NCBI RefSeq assembly: GCF_900299525.1
Contig: NZ_OMKA01000014.1
Location: forward strand, 62,001 to 126,000
Direction of reading: 5' to 3'
Length of the DNA: 64,000 nucleotides
Source of the DNA: Aquimarina sp. Aq78
Lineage (GTDB): Bacteria > Bacteroidota > Bacteroidia > Flavobacteriales > Flavobacteriaceae
Position 1 is the stretch's first letter, and every line of letters begins with the position of its first letter. A program made the translations under genes and the position numbers. The notes beneath the pieces were generated by a model that had not been told where the DNA came from, made no database searches, and saw only the letters and a list, made by a program, of their open reading frames with translations. This document shows, piece after piece, positions 38,104 to 47,207 of the stretch.

Positions 38104-38531
38104 AATTGCAAACAATTATGCCCAAATAAAAGTTATATTTTCATCTATTTCGGAGGCGCCAGGGGAACACAATATGGGGCAAATATTGTTTGCTCTCTGC
38201 AAAATAGCATTATTTTTTAGTTCTAAATATACACGTATTTTTAAAAAATACATAATTTCTAGAATCTAATTTCGATTTATTTTTCCTTTGTTTTCCTTAA
38301 TATTCCAATCTAATCAATTATAATGCCAAGAAATCTTCATTTCATAAAACAATAATAACAAAAAAGATAACAGATACAGTATCAAAGATATATAAAAAAT
38401 CCTTTTTTATATATCAAAATGTATTTTTAATTTAATAATAAAAATATTCCCCAAATAATACTAGTATACTTTATTTTTCTTTAAAAATTAATTTTTCAGA
38501 TTGAGTCTTAAGATTCCAAAACTAACAAAAA
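38104..38531. other. Gene-free AT-rich region
   Basis: 428 bp between two minus-strand genes. It contains a short inverted pair caatat/atattg around 38171-38189 and runs of A and T, and must hold the DUF922 promoter. I see no open frame with a sensible start, no RNA gene and no strong terminator for the LysM gene is needed here, since that gene ends at 38532 and reads toward this region. Confidence 0.5.
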
Positions 38532-40697
38532 TTATTCAACCAGAGTTAATTTTAACTCATCATCAAACTTAATCAAATATGCTGCATTATTATGATATCC
38601 ACCTAAAAGTTTCTTAGAATAGCTAAATTTATTCTCAACATACTCTGTTGTCCCTTCATAAGAAGCAGAGTGATATAGGTCATCAGCGGTTCCTAGTCGC
38701 ATCAAAATATCATATGCTATATCAAAACCACGTATAGCCCAATTATTAGGATCGATACCGTATTCTTTCTTATATCTTTTAACAAATGGAGTCATCTCTT
38801 CACCTTCTTCTACTTCTTTATTATCAAACTCCTTATCTACCGATGGGTAATGCATATGTAACTTTGATAAGTGTTCATTTTTAATATTATCATTATTAAA
38901 TGCATTATTTTTATCTGTAGTAAACAATGTTATTTTATGGCTCTCTGCTTTGGCATTAAGTAAAGGAATAACATTACTTATCATTGCTACATCATTTGAT
39001 TCCAGAAAAACCCAATTAGGTTTATTCTTATCCAAAACCTTGTTCAGTCTAATTTCATAAAGATAATTACCTTCTTCAATTTTAGCAATTTTAGCTTTAG
39101 GGAATTTAGCGACTAGCTTCTCTTTAATTTGCTCATATTTTGCTCCCTGTTGTACTATAATTATAATATTTTTATCGATTGAATCTTTTTCTACAAACGA
39201 TATTATTTTATCCTGAAGTATTACATTAGTAGGACGGGTTTGAAAGAAATTGTCATACAAGCTCGATTCTTTTCTTGATGCAGGTGAAAAAACAGGTGTA
39301 TTGTACTTTTTAAGTTCTGAAGCTACTATTTCTAAATTAGTTTGATATAATGGTCCAATCACCACATCTGTTTCGTTAAAATCATTTTCTGCCATTAGTT
39401 TTTTAATATACTCTTCATTATTACTTTTCTGAGTATCAAAAACATTAAGCTCTGTAGTAATTCCTCTTGTCCTAGCTGAATCTACGGCAATCAACACTCC
39501 GCTATAAAGATCTAATGCTATTCTAAGACTTTGTTTGCTTTTAAGAAATTCTTCGGTATCTTTTCTAGCATCAAAGTTTAATGTATCCAAACTAAAAGGT
39601 AACATTATAGCTACTTTTTTAGGAGAGAAATTGTAAAGGTTTTTACTTAAGTCTATATATTTCTCTTTGGTCACGTCTAAATCTGTAACGGCGTTTAAGG
39701 TGTCTTTAGGAATTGTAATCACCATACCCGCTTTAAGCCCATCTCTTAAATAAGGGTTCATTTTAAACAAAGAATCAGCAGAAATACCTGTACGTTGTAA
39801 AATTCTAAAAACGGTCTCTTTAGGTTTTACTTCATACAACTCAAATCCTGGTTGAATTGAATCCTTTAGAGAGACAAAAATAGTCGTGGGTACCGTAATT
39901 TGCATTCCGATAGGAAAACTAGGATTCATGTTAGGATTGAGCTGTTCTAACTCTGCTATCGTAATTCCGTGTCTTCTTGCAATATTGTATTTAGTATCTT
40001 TTGGCTTTATCGTATATCTGGTTGTGGCAGATAATCTAGAATTGGCTGGATCCTTAATTGTTTCAACAGTTGAAGTCTCTTCTTCATATACTGGTATCCT
40101 TATTTTATCTTTCTTTCTTATCTGTTCGGAATATAACCGTTTATTATTCTTTTTTATATCCTCAACCGTAATTTCATACTTCCTTGCTATACCATATAAC
40201 GTTTCTTTTCTTTTAACTTTATGAGTAATAAACCGAACAATTTTTCGCTCTTTAGGAATAACTTTCAAACTATCAAGCACAGTATCTTTTCCTTTTTCTG
40301 AAATCGCATCAATAGAGGTAGGGTCCTTTTTTACAATTTTACCTACATTTAGTATTTGCCCTATATTAATGCCCTTATCTGCTTCTGGATTAAGCAAGTA
40401 AATAGTTTCTATACTTATATTATATTTTTTAGACAGACTGTATACAGTATCATCTTTTTCTACAACATGAGTATTATATTCCTGATCATCTACTATTGGG
40501 ATAGCTAAAATTTCTCCTTCACTAATTCCATTTTTTGCAGTTGGATTTATTCTATATATAGCTTCTGGAGTTGTATTATAACGTTTAGCTATTCTGTATA
40601 CATTTTCTCCTTTTGCAACGGTATGACTTTTATATTGCTGTGCAAAAGTTGAACCTGATACTATCAACAACAGAAATATCAATAAAAACTTTTTCAT
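38532..40697 (-). CDS. LysM protein fused to a periplasmic-binding-like domain
   Basis: 721 residues. Signal peptide 1-19 (ends TFAQQ). Five LysM units follow, each with a YxVxxxET-type start and an INP or NP: about 22-68, 75-118, 158-205, 225-270 and 280-330. The last 360 residues (KVAIMLPFSLDTLNFD, then YSGVLIAVDSARTRG and VVIGPLYQTNLEIVA) are an ABC-type amino-acid binding protein fold (PBP1). LysM would hold it on peptidoglycan; PBP1 may bind a ligand. Gene lies 51 bp downstream of guaA, so is probably in that operon. The order guaA then this gene is common in Flavobacteriia. Confidence 0.88.
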   Translation of the reverse strand: MKKFLLIFLLLIVSGSTFAQQYKSHTVAKGENVYRIAKRYNTTPEAIYRINPTAKNGISEGEILAIPIVDDQEYNTHVVEKDDTVYSLSKKYNISIETIYLLNPEADKGINIGQILNVGKIVKKDPTSIDAISEKGKDTVLDSLKVIPKERKIVRFITHKVKRKETLYGIARKYEITVEDIKKNNKRLYSEQIRKKDKIRIPVYEEETSTVETIKDPANSRLSATTRYTIKPKDTKYNIARRHGITIAELEQLNPNMNPSFPIGMQITVPTTIFVSLKDSIQPGFELYEVKPKETVFRILQRTGISADSLFKMNPYLRDGLKAGMVITIPKDTLNAVTDLDVTKEKYIDLSKNLYNFSPKKVAIMLPFSLDTLNFDARKDTEEFLKSKQSLRIALDLYSGVLIAVDSARTRGITTELNVFDTQKSNNEEYIKKLMAENDFNETDVVIGPLYQTNLEIVASELKKYNTPVFSPASRKESSLYDNFFQTRPTNVILQDKIISFVEKDSIDKNIIIIVQQGAKYEQIKEKLVAKFPKAKIAKIEEGNYLYEIRLNKVLDKNKPNWVFLESNDVAMISNVIPLLNAKAESHKITLFTTDKNNAFNNDNIKNEHLSKLHMHYPSVDKEFDNKEVEEGEEMTPFVKRYKKEYGIDPNNWAIRGFDIAYDILMRLGTADDLYHSASYEGTTEYVENKFSYSKKLLGGYHNNAAYLIKFDDELKLTLVE

Positions 40698-40748
40698 GTA
40701 TTTATCCGATTTGTTTTTTAATTCCCTAACTTTTAATTTAATATATTT

Positions 40749-42278
40749 CTATTCCCATTCTATCGTCGCCGGAGGCTTAGAACTAATATCATATACTACT
40801 CTATTAACGCCTTTTACCCTGTTTATTATTGCATTAGAAGTTTTTTGTAGAAATTCATACGGTAGATTTACCCAATCTGCCGTCATCCCATCTGTACTTT
40901 CTACAGCTCTTAATGCCACACAATTTTCATAAGTACGTTCATCTCCCATTACTCCCACACTTTGCACAGGCAATAAAATAGCTCCTGCTTGCCAAACTTT
41001 ATTATAAAGACCATCTTCTTTTAATCCATTAATAAAGATAGCATCTACTTCTTGCAAGATAGCAACTTTCTCTAGTGTAATATCTCCCAATATTCTAATT
41101 GCTAATCCAGGACCAGGAAAAGGGTGTCTTCCTAACAATTCTGGATCGAGTTCCATCGATGCTCCTACTCTACGCACCTCATCTTTAAACAACATACGCA
41201 ATGGCTCTACGACTTTCAATTTCATATAATCTGGCAGTCCACCAACATTATGATGTGATTTGATCGTAGCAGAGGGGCCATTTACAGATATAGATTCTAT
41301 TACATCTGGGTAAATTGTTCCTTGTCCCAACCATTTTGCATCTTCTATTTTATGAGCCTCATCATCGAATACTTCTATAAAAATCTTTCCTATAATTTTT
41401 CGTTTTCCTTCAGGATCGCTTTCTCCAGCCAAAGCATCCAAAAAACGTGCCGAAGCATCAACGCCTTTAACATTAAGTCCCATTCCCTCATACTGTTTTA
41501 ATACCGCAGAGAACTCATTTTTACGTAACAACCCGTTATTAACAAAGATACAATGCAAGTTTTCACCAATAGCTTTATGTAATAATACTGCCGCTACTGT
41601 AGAATCTACACCTCCACTTAAACCTAATACTACTTTATCATTACCTATTTTATCCTTAAGCTCTGCTACTGTTGAATCCACAAAAGAATCAGGTGTCCAA
41701 TCGGGTTGAACATCTGCTATTTTGATCAGGAAATTTTCTAATAATTTTTTTCCATCAGTAGAGTGATACACTTCTGGGTGAAATTGGATAGCATAGGTTT
41801 GCTCATTTTCTATCCTATATGCTGCATTTTCTACATCACCGGTACTTGCTAATTTAACAGCTCCTGTAGGAAGTTTTTTTATGGTATCACTATGACTCAT
41901 CCATACCTGAGAGCCTTTAGTAATATTTTCAAAAAACTGTTCTCCCTCCTGTACAAATGATAAATTAGCCCTACCATACTCTCGTGTATTTGATGGAGCA
42001 ACTTCTCCTCCACTAAAATGAGCCAGGTACTGAGCACCATAACAAACAGCCAAAAGTGGTTTGTTACCTCGAATTGCTGATAAATCAGGATGAGGAGCAT
42101 CTTCTCCTCTAACAGAGAAAGGAGAACCAGAAAGGATTACCGCCTTAAAGTCTGATATATTCTCTGGTAAGTTATTATAAGGATGTATCTCACAATATAT
42201 ATTTAACTCTCTAACTCGTCGTGCTATTAGCTGAGTATATTGCGATCCGAAATCTAAAATAAGTACGTTGTTTTGCAT
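40749..42278 (-). CDS. guaA: GMP synthase (glutamine-hydrolysing)
   Basis: 509 residues from ATG 42278; the in-frame TTG at 42284 adds two residues only. [20 protein letters not shown] is the usual start. Class I glutamine amidotransferase with C79 in [11 protein letters not shown] and FHPEV near 172-176, then PP-loop [10 protein letters not shown] of the ATP pyrophosphatase domain and a C-terminal dimerisation domain ([20 protein letters not shown]). It turns XMP into GMP. A TATTTTTG -7 element ends 3 bp before the ATG, pointing to a leaderless message. Confidence 0.96.
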   Translation of the reverse strand: MQNNVLILDFGSQYTQLIARRVRELNIYCEIHPYNNLPENISDFKAVILSGSPFSVRGEDAPHPDLSAIRGNKPLLAVCYGAQYLAHFSGGEVAPSNTREYGRANLSFVQEGEQFFENITKGSQVWMSHSDTIKKLPTGAVKLASTGDVENAAYRIENEQTYAIQFHPEVYHSTDGKKLLENFLIKIADVQPDWTPDSFVDSTVAELKDKIGNDKVVLGLSGGVDSTVAAVLLHKAIGENLHCIFVNNGLLRKNEFSAVLKQYEGMGLNVKGVDASARFLDALAGESDPEGKRKIIGKIFIEVFDDEAHKIEDAKWLGQGTIYPDVIESISVNGPSATIKSHHNVGGLPDYMKLKVVEPLRMLFKDEVRRVGASMELDPELLGRHPFPGPGLAIRILGDITLEKVAILQEVDAIFINGLKEDGLYNKVWQAGAILLPVQSVGVMGDERTYENCVALRAVESTDGMTADWVNLPYEFLQKTSNAIINRVKGVNRVVYDISSKPPATIEWE

Positions 42279-42281
42279 AGG

Positions 42282-42289
42282 CAAAAATA
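42282..42289 (-). promoter_or_regulatory. -7 element TATTTTTG close to the guaA start
   Basis: TAnnTTTG on the minus strand, 3 bp upstream of the ATG at 42278. Together with the short spacing at the DUF1456 gene and lysA it suggests leaderless transcripts. Confidence 0.45.
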
Positions 42290-42515
42290 AAATTAAATTA
42301 CAACCCTCGAAATCCTAAAAGGAATAATTTTCAATATTATTTACTATCTAAGTTTTTAGGCATCATTATTCTTATAAAACAAGCTATTACCAAAAACCTT
42401 CTACCTAAACCAATTAACCGTTCGTCGGTATTTAAACGCATTTCATCGATTACAGTCCTTATAAATGACACAATCATTTTAAATTTACATCAGAAACCTT
42501 CTAACCCCCAATACG

Positions 42516-42842
42516 ATGAATAACTTCACTTTGAAACTTGCCATAATAATCATTCTTTTTTCTAACACAAGGTGTTTTGCCAACGATACTGAGCATAGTA
42601 TAAAAATCTTTGATCAGCATATGTCGAGTATGATTATAAAAATTCCTGACACCACGGTGGATCAAAATACATTACACAGCACTTCATTAGAAAAAAAGGA
42701 CGAGGTTCTTACAATGTCTATTTTAGAATTTATTAAAGAACATACCGATCCATATAAAAAGAAAAATGAAGCTCAAGGTAGTTGGATAAAAAGCACTAAA
42801 TGGATTAAAGATCCTAATTGGATAAAAAGAGAACTTGTGTAA
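42516..42842 (+). CDS. Small exported protein of unknown function
   Basis: 108 residues. A signal peptide covers about 1-23 (MNNFTLKLAIIIILFS, then CFAND). The mature part has no recognised domain; it ends with three related short stretches, GSWIKSTKWIKDPNWIKRE, an unusual Trp-Ile-Lys repeat (WIK x3). Lone gene on the plus strand between divergent guaA and convergent bshC. I do not know its role; the Trp-rich end may bind a surface or membrane. Confidence 0.6.
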   Translation: MNNFTLKLAIIIILFSNTRCFANDTEHSIKIFDQHMSSMIIKIPDTTVDQNTLHSTSLEKKDEVLTMSILEFIKEHTDPYKKKNEAQGSWIKSTKWIKDPNWIKRELV

Positions 42843-42898
42843 TCATAACTGATTAAGTTATAAAACACATTATTTACAAAAAAACTTAAATACTTCTT

Positions 42899-44494
42899 TT
42901 AATATTTCAAGACCAAGAACTCTCCTTTTAAAGGATCTAAATACTTCATCAATGTTGGAATTAAATCAGAACCATACTCCAGATACAATTCTGTAAAGTT
43001 CTTGTTACGTTCTTGCAAACTTTGATTAGGAAAAAGTTCGTTTTGCAGTGTTGTTAAACGTTTTACATGATCACCTAATTTGCGTCTTTGCGCTTTTAAC
43101 AATCGTTTTTCTAAAACATCTAATCCTTTAAGTTGTTTTATTTCTTGTGCTTTTACTGCATTATTAAAAGTTACATCTGTTTGCTCTGCCAACTTATACA
43201 TTGCCTCAAACTGCTCTTTCAAATGTTTACGCTGCGGATCAAAATTAATATCTATGTTTGATACTCGACGAACTTTACGATTAATTAACTCATGTTGTTT
43301 CAAAAACAACTCTGTATCAGAAACATTGAGTTTTTCGATTTTCTCAGCTTGTTTTTTAGTTTGGATCAGCACCGAGTTACGGAGTAACAACATGGGAAAA
43401 GGGATGTCTACAGTTTCAAAATAGTCTTTCAACTCTAACCAATACGCTAATTCTCCTCCTCCACCGATATAACAAAGATTAGGTAAAATCACTTCCTGAT
43501 ACAAAGGTCGCATCATTACATTAGGACTAAATCTTTCTGGAAACTCAGAGAGTTCTTTTAATATCTCACTCTTGCTCCAAGAGATATCGGTTTCGTTTAC
43601 AAAGTATTTTTCTTCTTTTTCAATAATTCGTTCGCGTAATCCATCTGCCAGATAAAACAAATTGATTTCTCTTGGGTTTACCTGTACTTTATATCCTTGT
43701 ACTTCTAGTTTTTCTGCTTTTGGTATTACCTTAGTATATGCAACCTGATCTATTAATTCTTTTTCTACAAACGGTATGAAAAGCTTCTTTAATTCATGGT
43801 CGTCTCCATCTATAATAACCAGACCATACTCACCAAACAATTCATTAGCCAGATATCGGGTCGCTTCAGCAAGGTTATTATGTTGTAGATATGCTTCCTT
43901 AAATAAAGACTTAAGGTATTCTGCATTTCGTCCTGATCCAATTTCCGAAGAAAAAATATCAAAAACTTTATCTAATCCTTCGGTATCAAAAACTCCTACC
44001 GCCCCTCCATCGTTACGATTCCATTGTACCTTCTTCCCAAAAAGATTAAAGTAATTAATCTCTTCAAAATCGTGATCTTCTGTTGCCATCCAGTATATAG
44101 GTACAAAATCATATTCTGGATGTCTCTCTTTTAAATCTTTAGTAAGATTGATGGTAGAAATGATTTTATATAAAAAGTATAATGGTCCTGTAAAAAGATT
44201 CAGTTGATGCCCTGTAACCACAGTAAATGTTGTAGGCTTATCTAATGATTCTATATTTTGATTGGTGAGATCTGAAGGAACGACGCCTATATATTGTTTG
44301 CGCAAAGCTTGTACCAATACTTTTCTATGTTCATTAGAAAAAGAGTGTTGTTTTTCTTCAATTTGGTCTTTGAAGTTTTCTAATTTTGGAAACCGATTAT
44401 AAAAAGGTTGTAATTCAGATTTTTGATCTAAATAATTACAAATAAGAGAAGAAAAGTAATTCGTATCGCTAAACGGAATACAGTCACTAGGCAT
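42899..44494 (-). CDS. bshC: Bacillithiol biosynthesis cysteine-adding enzyme BshC
   Basis: 531 residues from ATG 44494; a TTG at 44500 is two codons further out. VTGHQLNLFTGPLYFLYKI near 95-115 and PIYWMATEDHDFEEI near 140-155 are the family motifs (a nucleotidyl-transferase-like fold with a long coiled coil near 400-470). It adds Cys to glucosaminyl malate to finish bacillithiol, the low-molecular-weight thiol of many Bacteroidota. bshA and bshB are not in this window. Confidence 0.92.
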   Translation of the reverse strand: MPSDCIPFSDTNYFSSLICNYLDQKSELQPFYNRFPKLENFKDQIEEKQHSFSNEHRKVLVQALRKQYIGVVPSDLTNQNIESLDKPTTFTVVTGHQLNLFTGPLYFLYKIISTINLTKDLKERHPEYDFVPIYWMATEDHDFEEINYFNLFGKKVQWNRNDGGAVGVFDTEGLDKVFDIFSSEIGSGRNAEYLKSLFKEAYLQHNNLAEATRYLANELFGEYGLVIIDGDDHELKKLFIPFVEKELIDQVAYTKVIPKAEKLEVQGYKVQVNPREINLFYLADGLRERIIEKEEKYFVNETDISWSKSEILKELSEFPERFSPNVMMRPLYQEVILPNLCYIGGGGELAYWLELKDYFETVDIPFPMLLLRNSVLIQTKKQAEKIEKLNVSDTELFLKQHELINRKVRRVSNIDINFDPQRKHLKEQFEAMYKLAEQTDVTFNNAVKAQEIKQLKGLDVLEKRLLKAQRRKLGDHVKRLTTLQNELFPNQSLQERNKNFTELYLEYGSDLIPTLMKYLDPLKGEFLVLKY

Positions 44495-44647
44495 AAGCAA
44501 ACTTTTTGGTCGATAAATATACGGCAGATTGTGATCTCATTCGTTTTTTTATATTTTTTTTAATAGTTTGAAAGAATTCATACCTAAGTTTTTACCTAAG
44601 TATTAAAATTTATCAATATTATCTATTTCAAATCCTAAATTTTAGTT

Positions 44648-44681
44648 AATACCGATTAAATCCTAAATTTAACTCGGTATT
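44648..44681. repeat. Inverted repeat plus direct repeats in bshC/M14 spacer
   Basis: aataccga (44648-44655) pairs with tcggtatt (44674-44681). Within and before it aaatcctaaattt occurs at 44630-44642 and 44658-44670 (28 bp apart), and acctaagt twice at 44582 and 44594. It lies 29-127 bp before the M14 ATG. A regulatory site is possible. Confidence 0.4.
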
Positions 44682-44709
44682 TTACCCTTTTAAAAGAATT
44701 CACCGATCA

Positions 44710-47196
44710 ATGAAAAAACTAATCATCACACTCTTTGTCGTAACTATAACGACTTGTTTAACCTATTCTCAAAACAAATTACAATCTCCTGCCGAATTTT
44801 TGGGCTATGAAATAGGCGACCAATTTACACGTCATGCAGATGTTGTAAATTATTTTAATCATGTTGCCGGCCATTCTAATATGGTAAGCTATCATACCTA
44901 CGGAAAAACAAATGAACGTAGACCGTTGACTTACGCTATTGTTTCTTCTGAAGAAAATCTAAACAACATAGAAAACATAAGATTAAACAATCTAAAAAAT
45001 ATTGGTATTGCAGAAGGTACAGCTAATCCAGAAGTTGCAATTGTATGGTTAAGTTATAATGTACATGGTAATGAAGCTTCTAGCACAGAATCTGCTATGC
45101 AAACTGTTTATGAGTTAATCACTAAGAAAACAGCTTGGTTAAAAAACACTGTAGTTATTATAGACCCTTGTATAAATCCTGATGGGCGAGATAGATATGT
45201 AAACTGGTATAACCAGACAAAAGCAACACCATATAATACGGATCAAATAGCAACAGAACATAATGAACCCTGGCCGGGCGGAAGACCAAATCATTATTTA
45301 TTTGATCTTAACCGTGATTGGGCATGGGCAACCCAAGTAGAATCAAGACAACGTATAAAAGCATACAATACATGGATGCCGCATATTCATGTAGATTTTC
45401 ATGAACAAGGGATTAATGAGCCTTATTATTTTGCTCCTGCTGCAGAACCTTTTCATGAGATTATTACGCCATGGCAAAGAGATTTTCAAACTCAAATTGG
45501 TAAGAATCATGCTCGATATTTTGATGCAGAAGGGTGGTTGTTTTTTACCAGAGAACGTTTTGATTTACTATACCCTAGTTATGGAGACACCTATCCTACT
45601 TTTATGGGAGCAATAGGAATGACATATGAACAAGCGGGGCATGGACGTGCAGGTTTAGGTATCCAAACCGACGAAGGTTATGTATTAACTCTAAAAGATC
45701 GTGCGTTACACCACACCACAACTGGATTATCAACAGTCGAGATCTCATCCAATCAAGCTGCAAAATTAAATACTGAGTTTAAAAAATTCTTTAATACCGC
45801 TGGGCTTAAATATAAAAGTTATGTATTAAATGGAGAAGCCGATAAGATCGATGCATTAGTAAAATTGCTGGAAACTCATGATATCAAATATGGGTATATA
45901 AATACTGCAAAAGTTTCGGGATTCAATTTTAAAGAAAATAAGCAAGGGAGTATTAATGCTAACGGAGCACTCGTAGTTAGTACTAATCAACCCAAGGGTA
46001 AAATGGTAAAAGTACTTTTTGAGCCAAACGCCAAGCTAAATGATCCTTTGACTTATGATATTACAGCATGGAGTGTACCTCATGCATATGGATTAAATGC
46101 TATTGCTTCGACTACATTAATTCCTGCTAACGGAAATAAGAAACCTAATACTATAAATAACGTTGCTAATTCATCTGGGCCAGGGTATATCGCGAAATGG
46201 AACAGTATAGATGACGCTGCTTTTATGGCAGACTTATTACGTCATAATATTAGAGTACGTTTTAGTGAAAAAGATTTTAGTAACGGCACAGAGAATTTCA
46301 AAAAAGGAAGTCTTATCATCACCAAAAGTGATAATCGCAAAACTGCTAACTATGATAAAACGGTTATCGATATTGCCAATGCTCATCACCGAAAACTATA
46401 TACTGCTCCTACTAGTTTTTCTAGCAAAGGGGTAGATTTTGGTTCTCCAGATGTAAAACTCATCAACAACCAACGCATTGCAGTGTTAAAAGGTAGATAC
46501 ACTTCTTCTTTAAGCTATGGAGAGATTTGGTATTTTTTCGAACAACAACTTAAATTTCCTATTACCTCAATAGATACAGATTATTTTAAGAATGTCGACC
46601 TTACCAAATATGATGTATTAGTTATGCCAAATGGATATTACAACAGCTACCTGGATAAAGGAGCTTTAGATAAATTGAAAGAATGGGTAAGTAGTGGTGG
46701 TAAAGTAATCGCAATTGGTAATGCAGTAAGAACCTTTTCTGATAAAAAAGGATTTGATCTTAAGAAAAATAAGGCTGATGAAAAAGAAAAAGACTCTATT
46801 GGTAACCTTACGCCTTATGATCAACGTGAACGAAAAAGCGTAAAAAACTTTATTACCGGAAGTATTTTTAAGACTAAAGTAGATCCTTCACACCCGATGG
46901 CTTTTGGATATGATGACACTTATTTTAGTTTAAAGTTAGGAAGTAGTTCTTATAAATTTCTTCAAAATGGGTATAATATCGCTTATATAGAAAAACCACA
47001 AAGTGTTTCTGGATTTGCAGGTGCAGATGCCTTAAAAAACTTGAATAACTCATTGGTATTTGGCGAATCAAGAGTAGGTAACGGAAGTATTATCTATATG
47101 GTAGACAATCCACTATTCAGATCTTTTTGGGAGAATGGAAAACTCTTCTTTGTGAATGCCATCTTTTTTGCTAATAACAATAAATTTAGAATTTAA
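44710..47196 (+). CDS. Secreted M14 zinc carboxypeptidase-like peptidase
   Basis: 828 residues. Signal peptide 1-20 (ends TYSQ). The M14 domain has NVHGNEAS (H119, E122) and HVDFHEQG with the third ligand H231, substrate Arg in LNRDWAWA, and MTYEQAGHGRAG with the catalytic Glu near 310. The C-terminal half has a class I glutamine-amidotransferase-like sandwich (VLVMPNGYYNSYLDKG, then WVSSGGKVIAIGN), common in large bacteroidetal M14 proteins. It trims peptides outside the cytoplasm. The M3 peptidase gene starts 12 bp downstream: same operon. Confidence 0.9.
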   Translation: MKKLIITLFVVTITTCLTYSQNKLQSPAEFLGYEIGDQFTRHADVVNYFNHVAGHSNMVSYHTYGKTNERRPLTYAIVSSEENLNNIENIRLNNLKNIGIAEGTANPEVAIVWLSYNVHGNEASSTESAMQTVYELITKKTAWLKNTVVIIDPCINPDGRDRYVNWYNQTKATPYNTDQIATEHNEPWPGGRPNHYLFDLNRDWAWATQVESRQRIKAYNTWMPHIHVDFHEQGINEPYYFAPAAEPFHEIITPWQRDFQTQIGKNHARYFDAEGWLFFTRERFDLLYPSYGDTYPTFMGAIGMTYEQAGHGRAGLGIQTDEGYVLTLKDRALHHTTTGLSTVEISSNQAAKLNTEFKKFFNTAGLKYKSYVLNGEADKIDALVKLLETHDIKYGYINTAKVSGFNFKENKQGSINANGALVVSTNQPKGKMVKVLFEPNAKLNDPLTYDITAWSVPHAYGLNAIASTTLIPANGNKKPNTINNVANSSGPGYIAKWNSIDDAAFMADLLRHNIRVRFSEKDFSNGTENFKKGSLIITKSDNRKTANYDKTVIDIANAHHRKLYTAPTSFSSKGVDFGSPDVKLINNQRIAVLKGRYTSSLSYGEIWYFFEQQLKFPITSIDTDYFKNVDLTKYDVLVMPNGYYNSYLDKGALDKLKEWVSSGGKVIAIGNAVRTFSDKKGFDLKKNKADEKEKDSIGNLTPYDQRERKSVKNFITGSIFKTKVDPSHPMAFGYDDTYFSLKLGSSSYKFLQNGYNIAYIEKPQSVSGFAGADALKNLNNSLVFGESRVGNGSIIYMVDNPLFRSFWENGKLFFVNAIFFANNNKFRI

Positions 47197-47207
47197 ATTA
47201 AATAATC

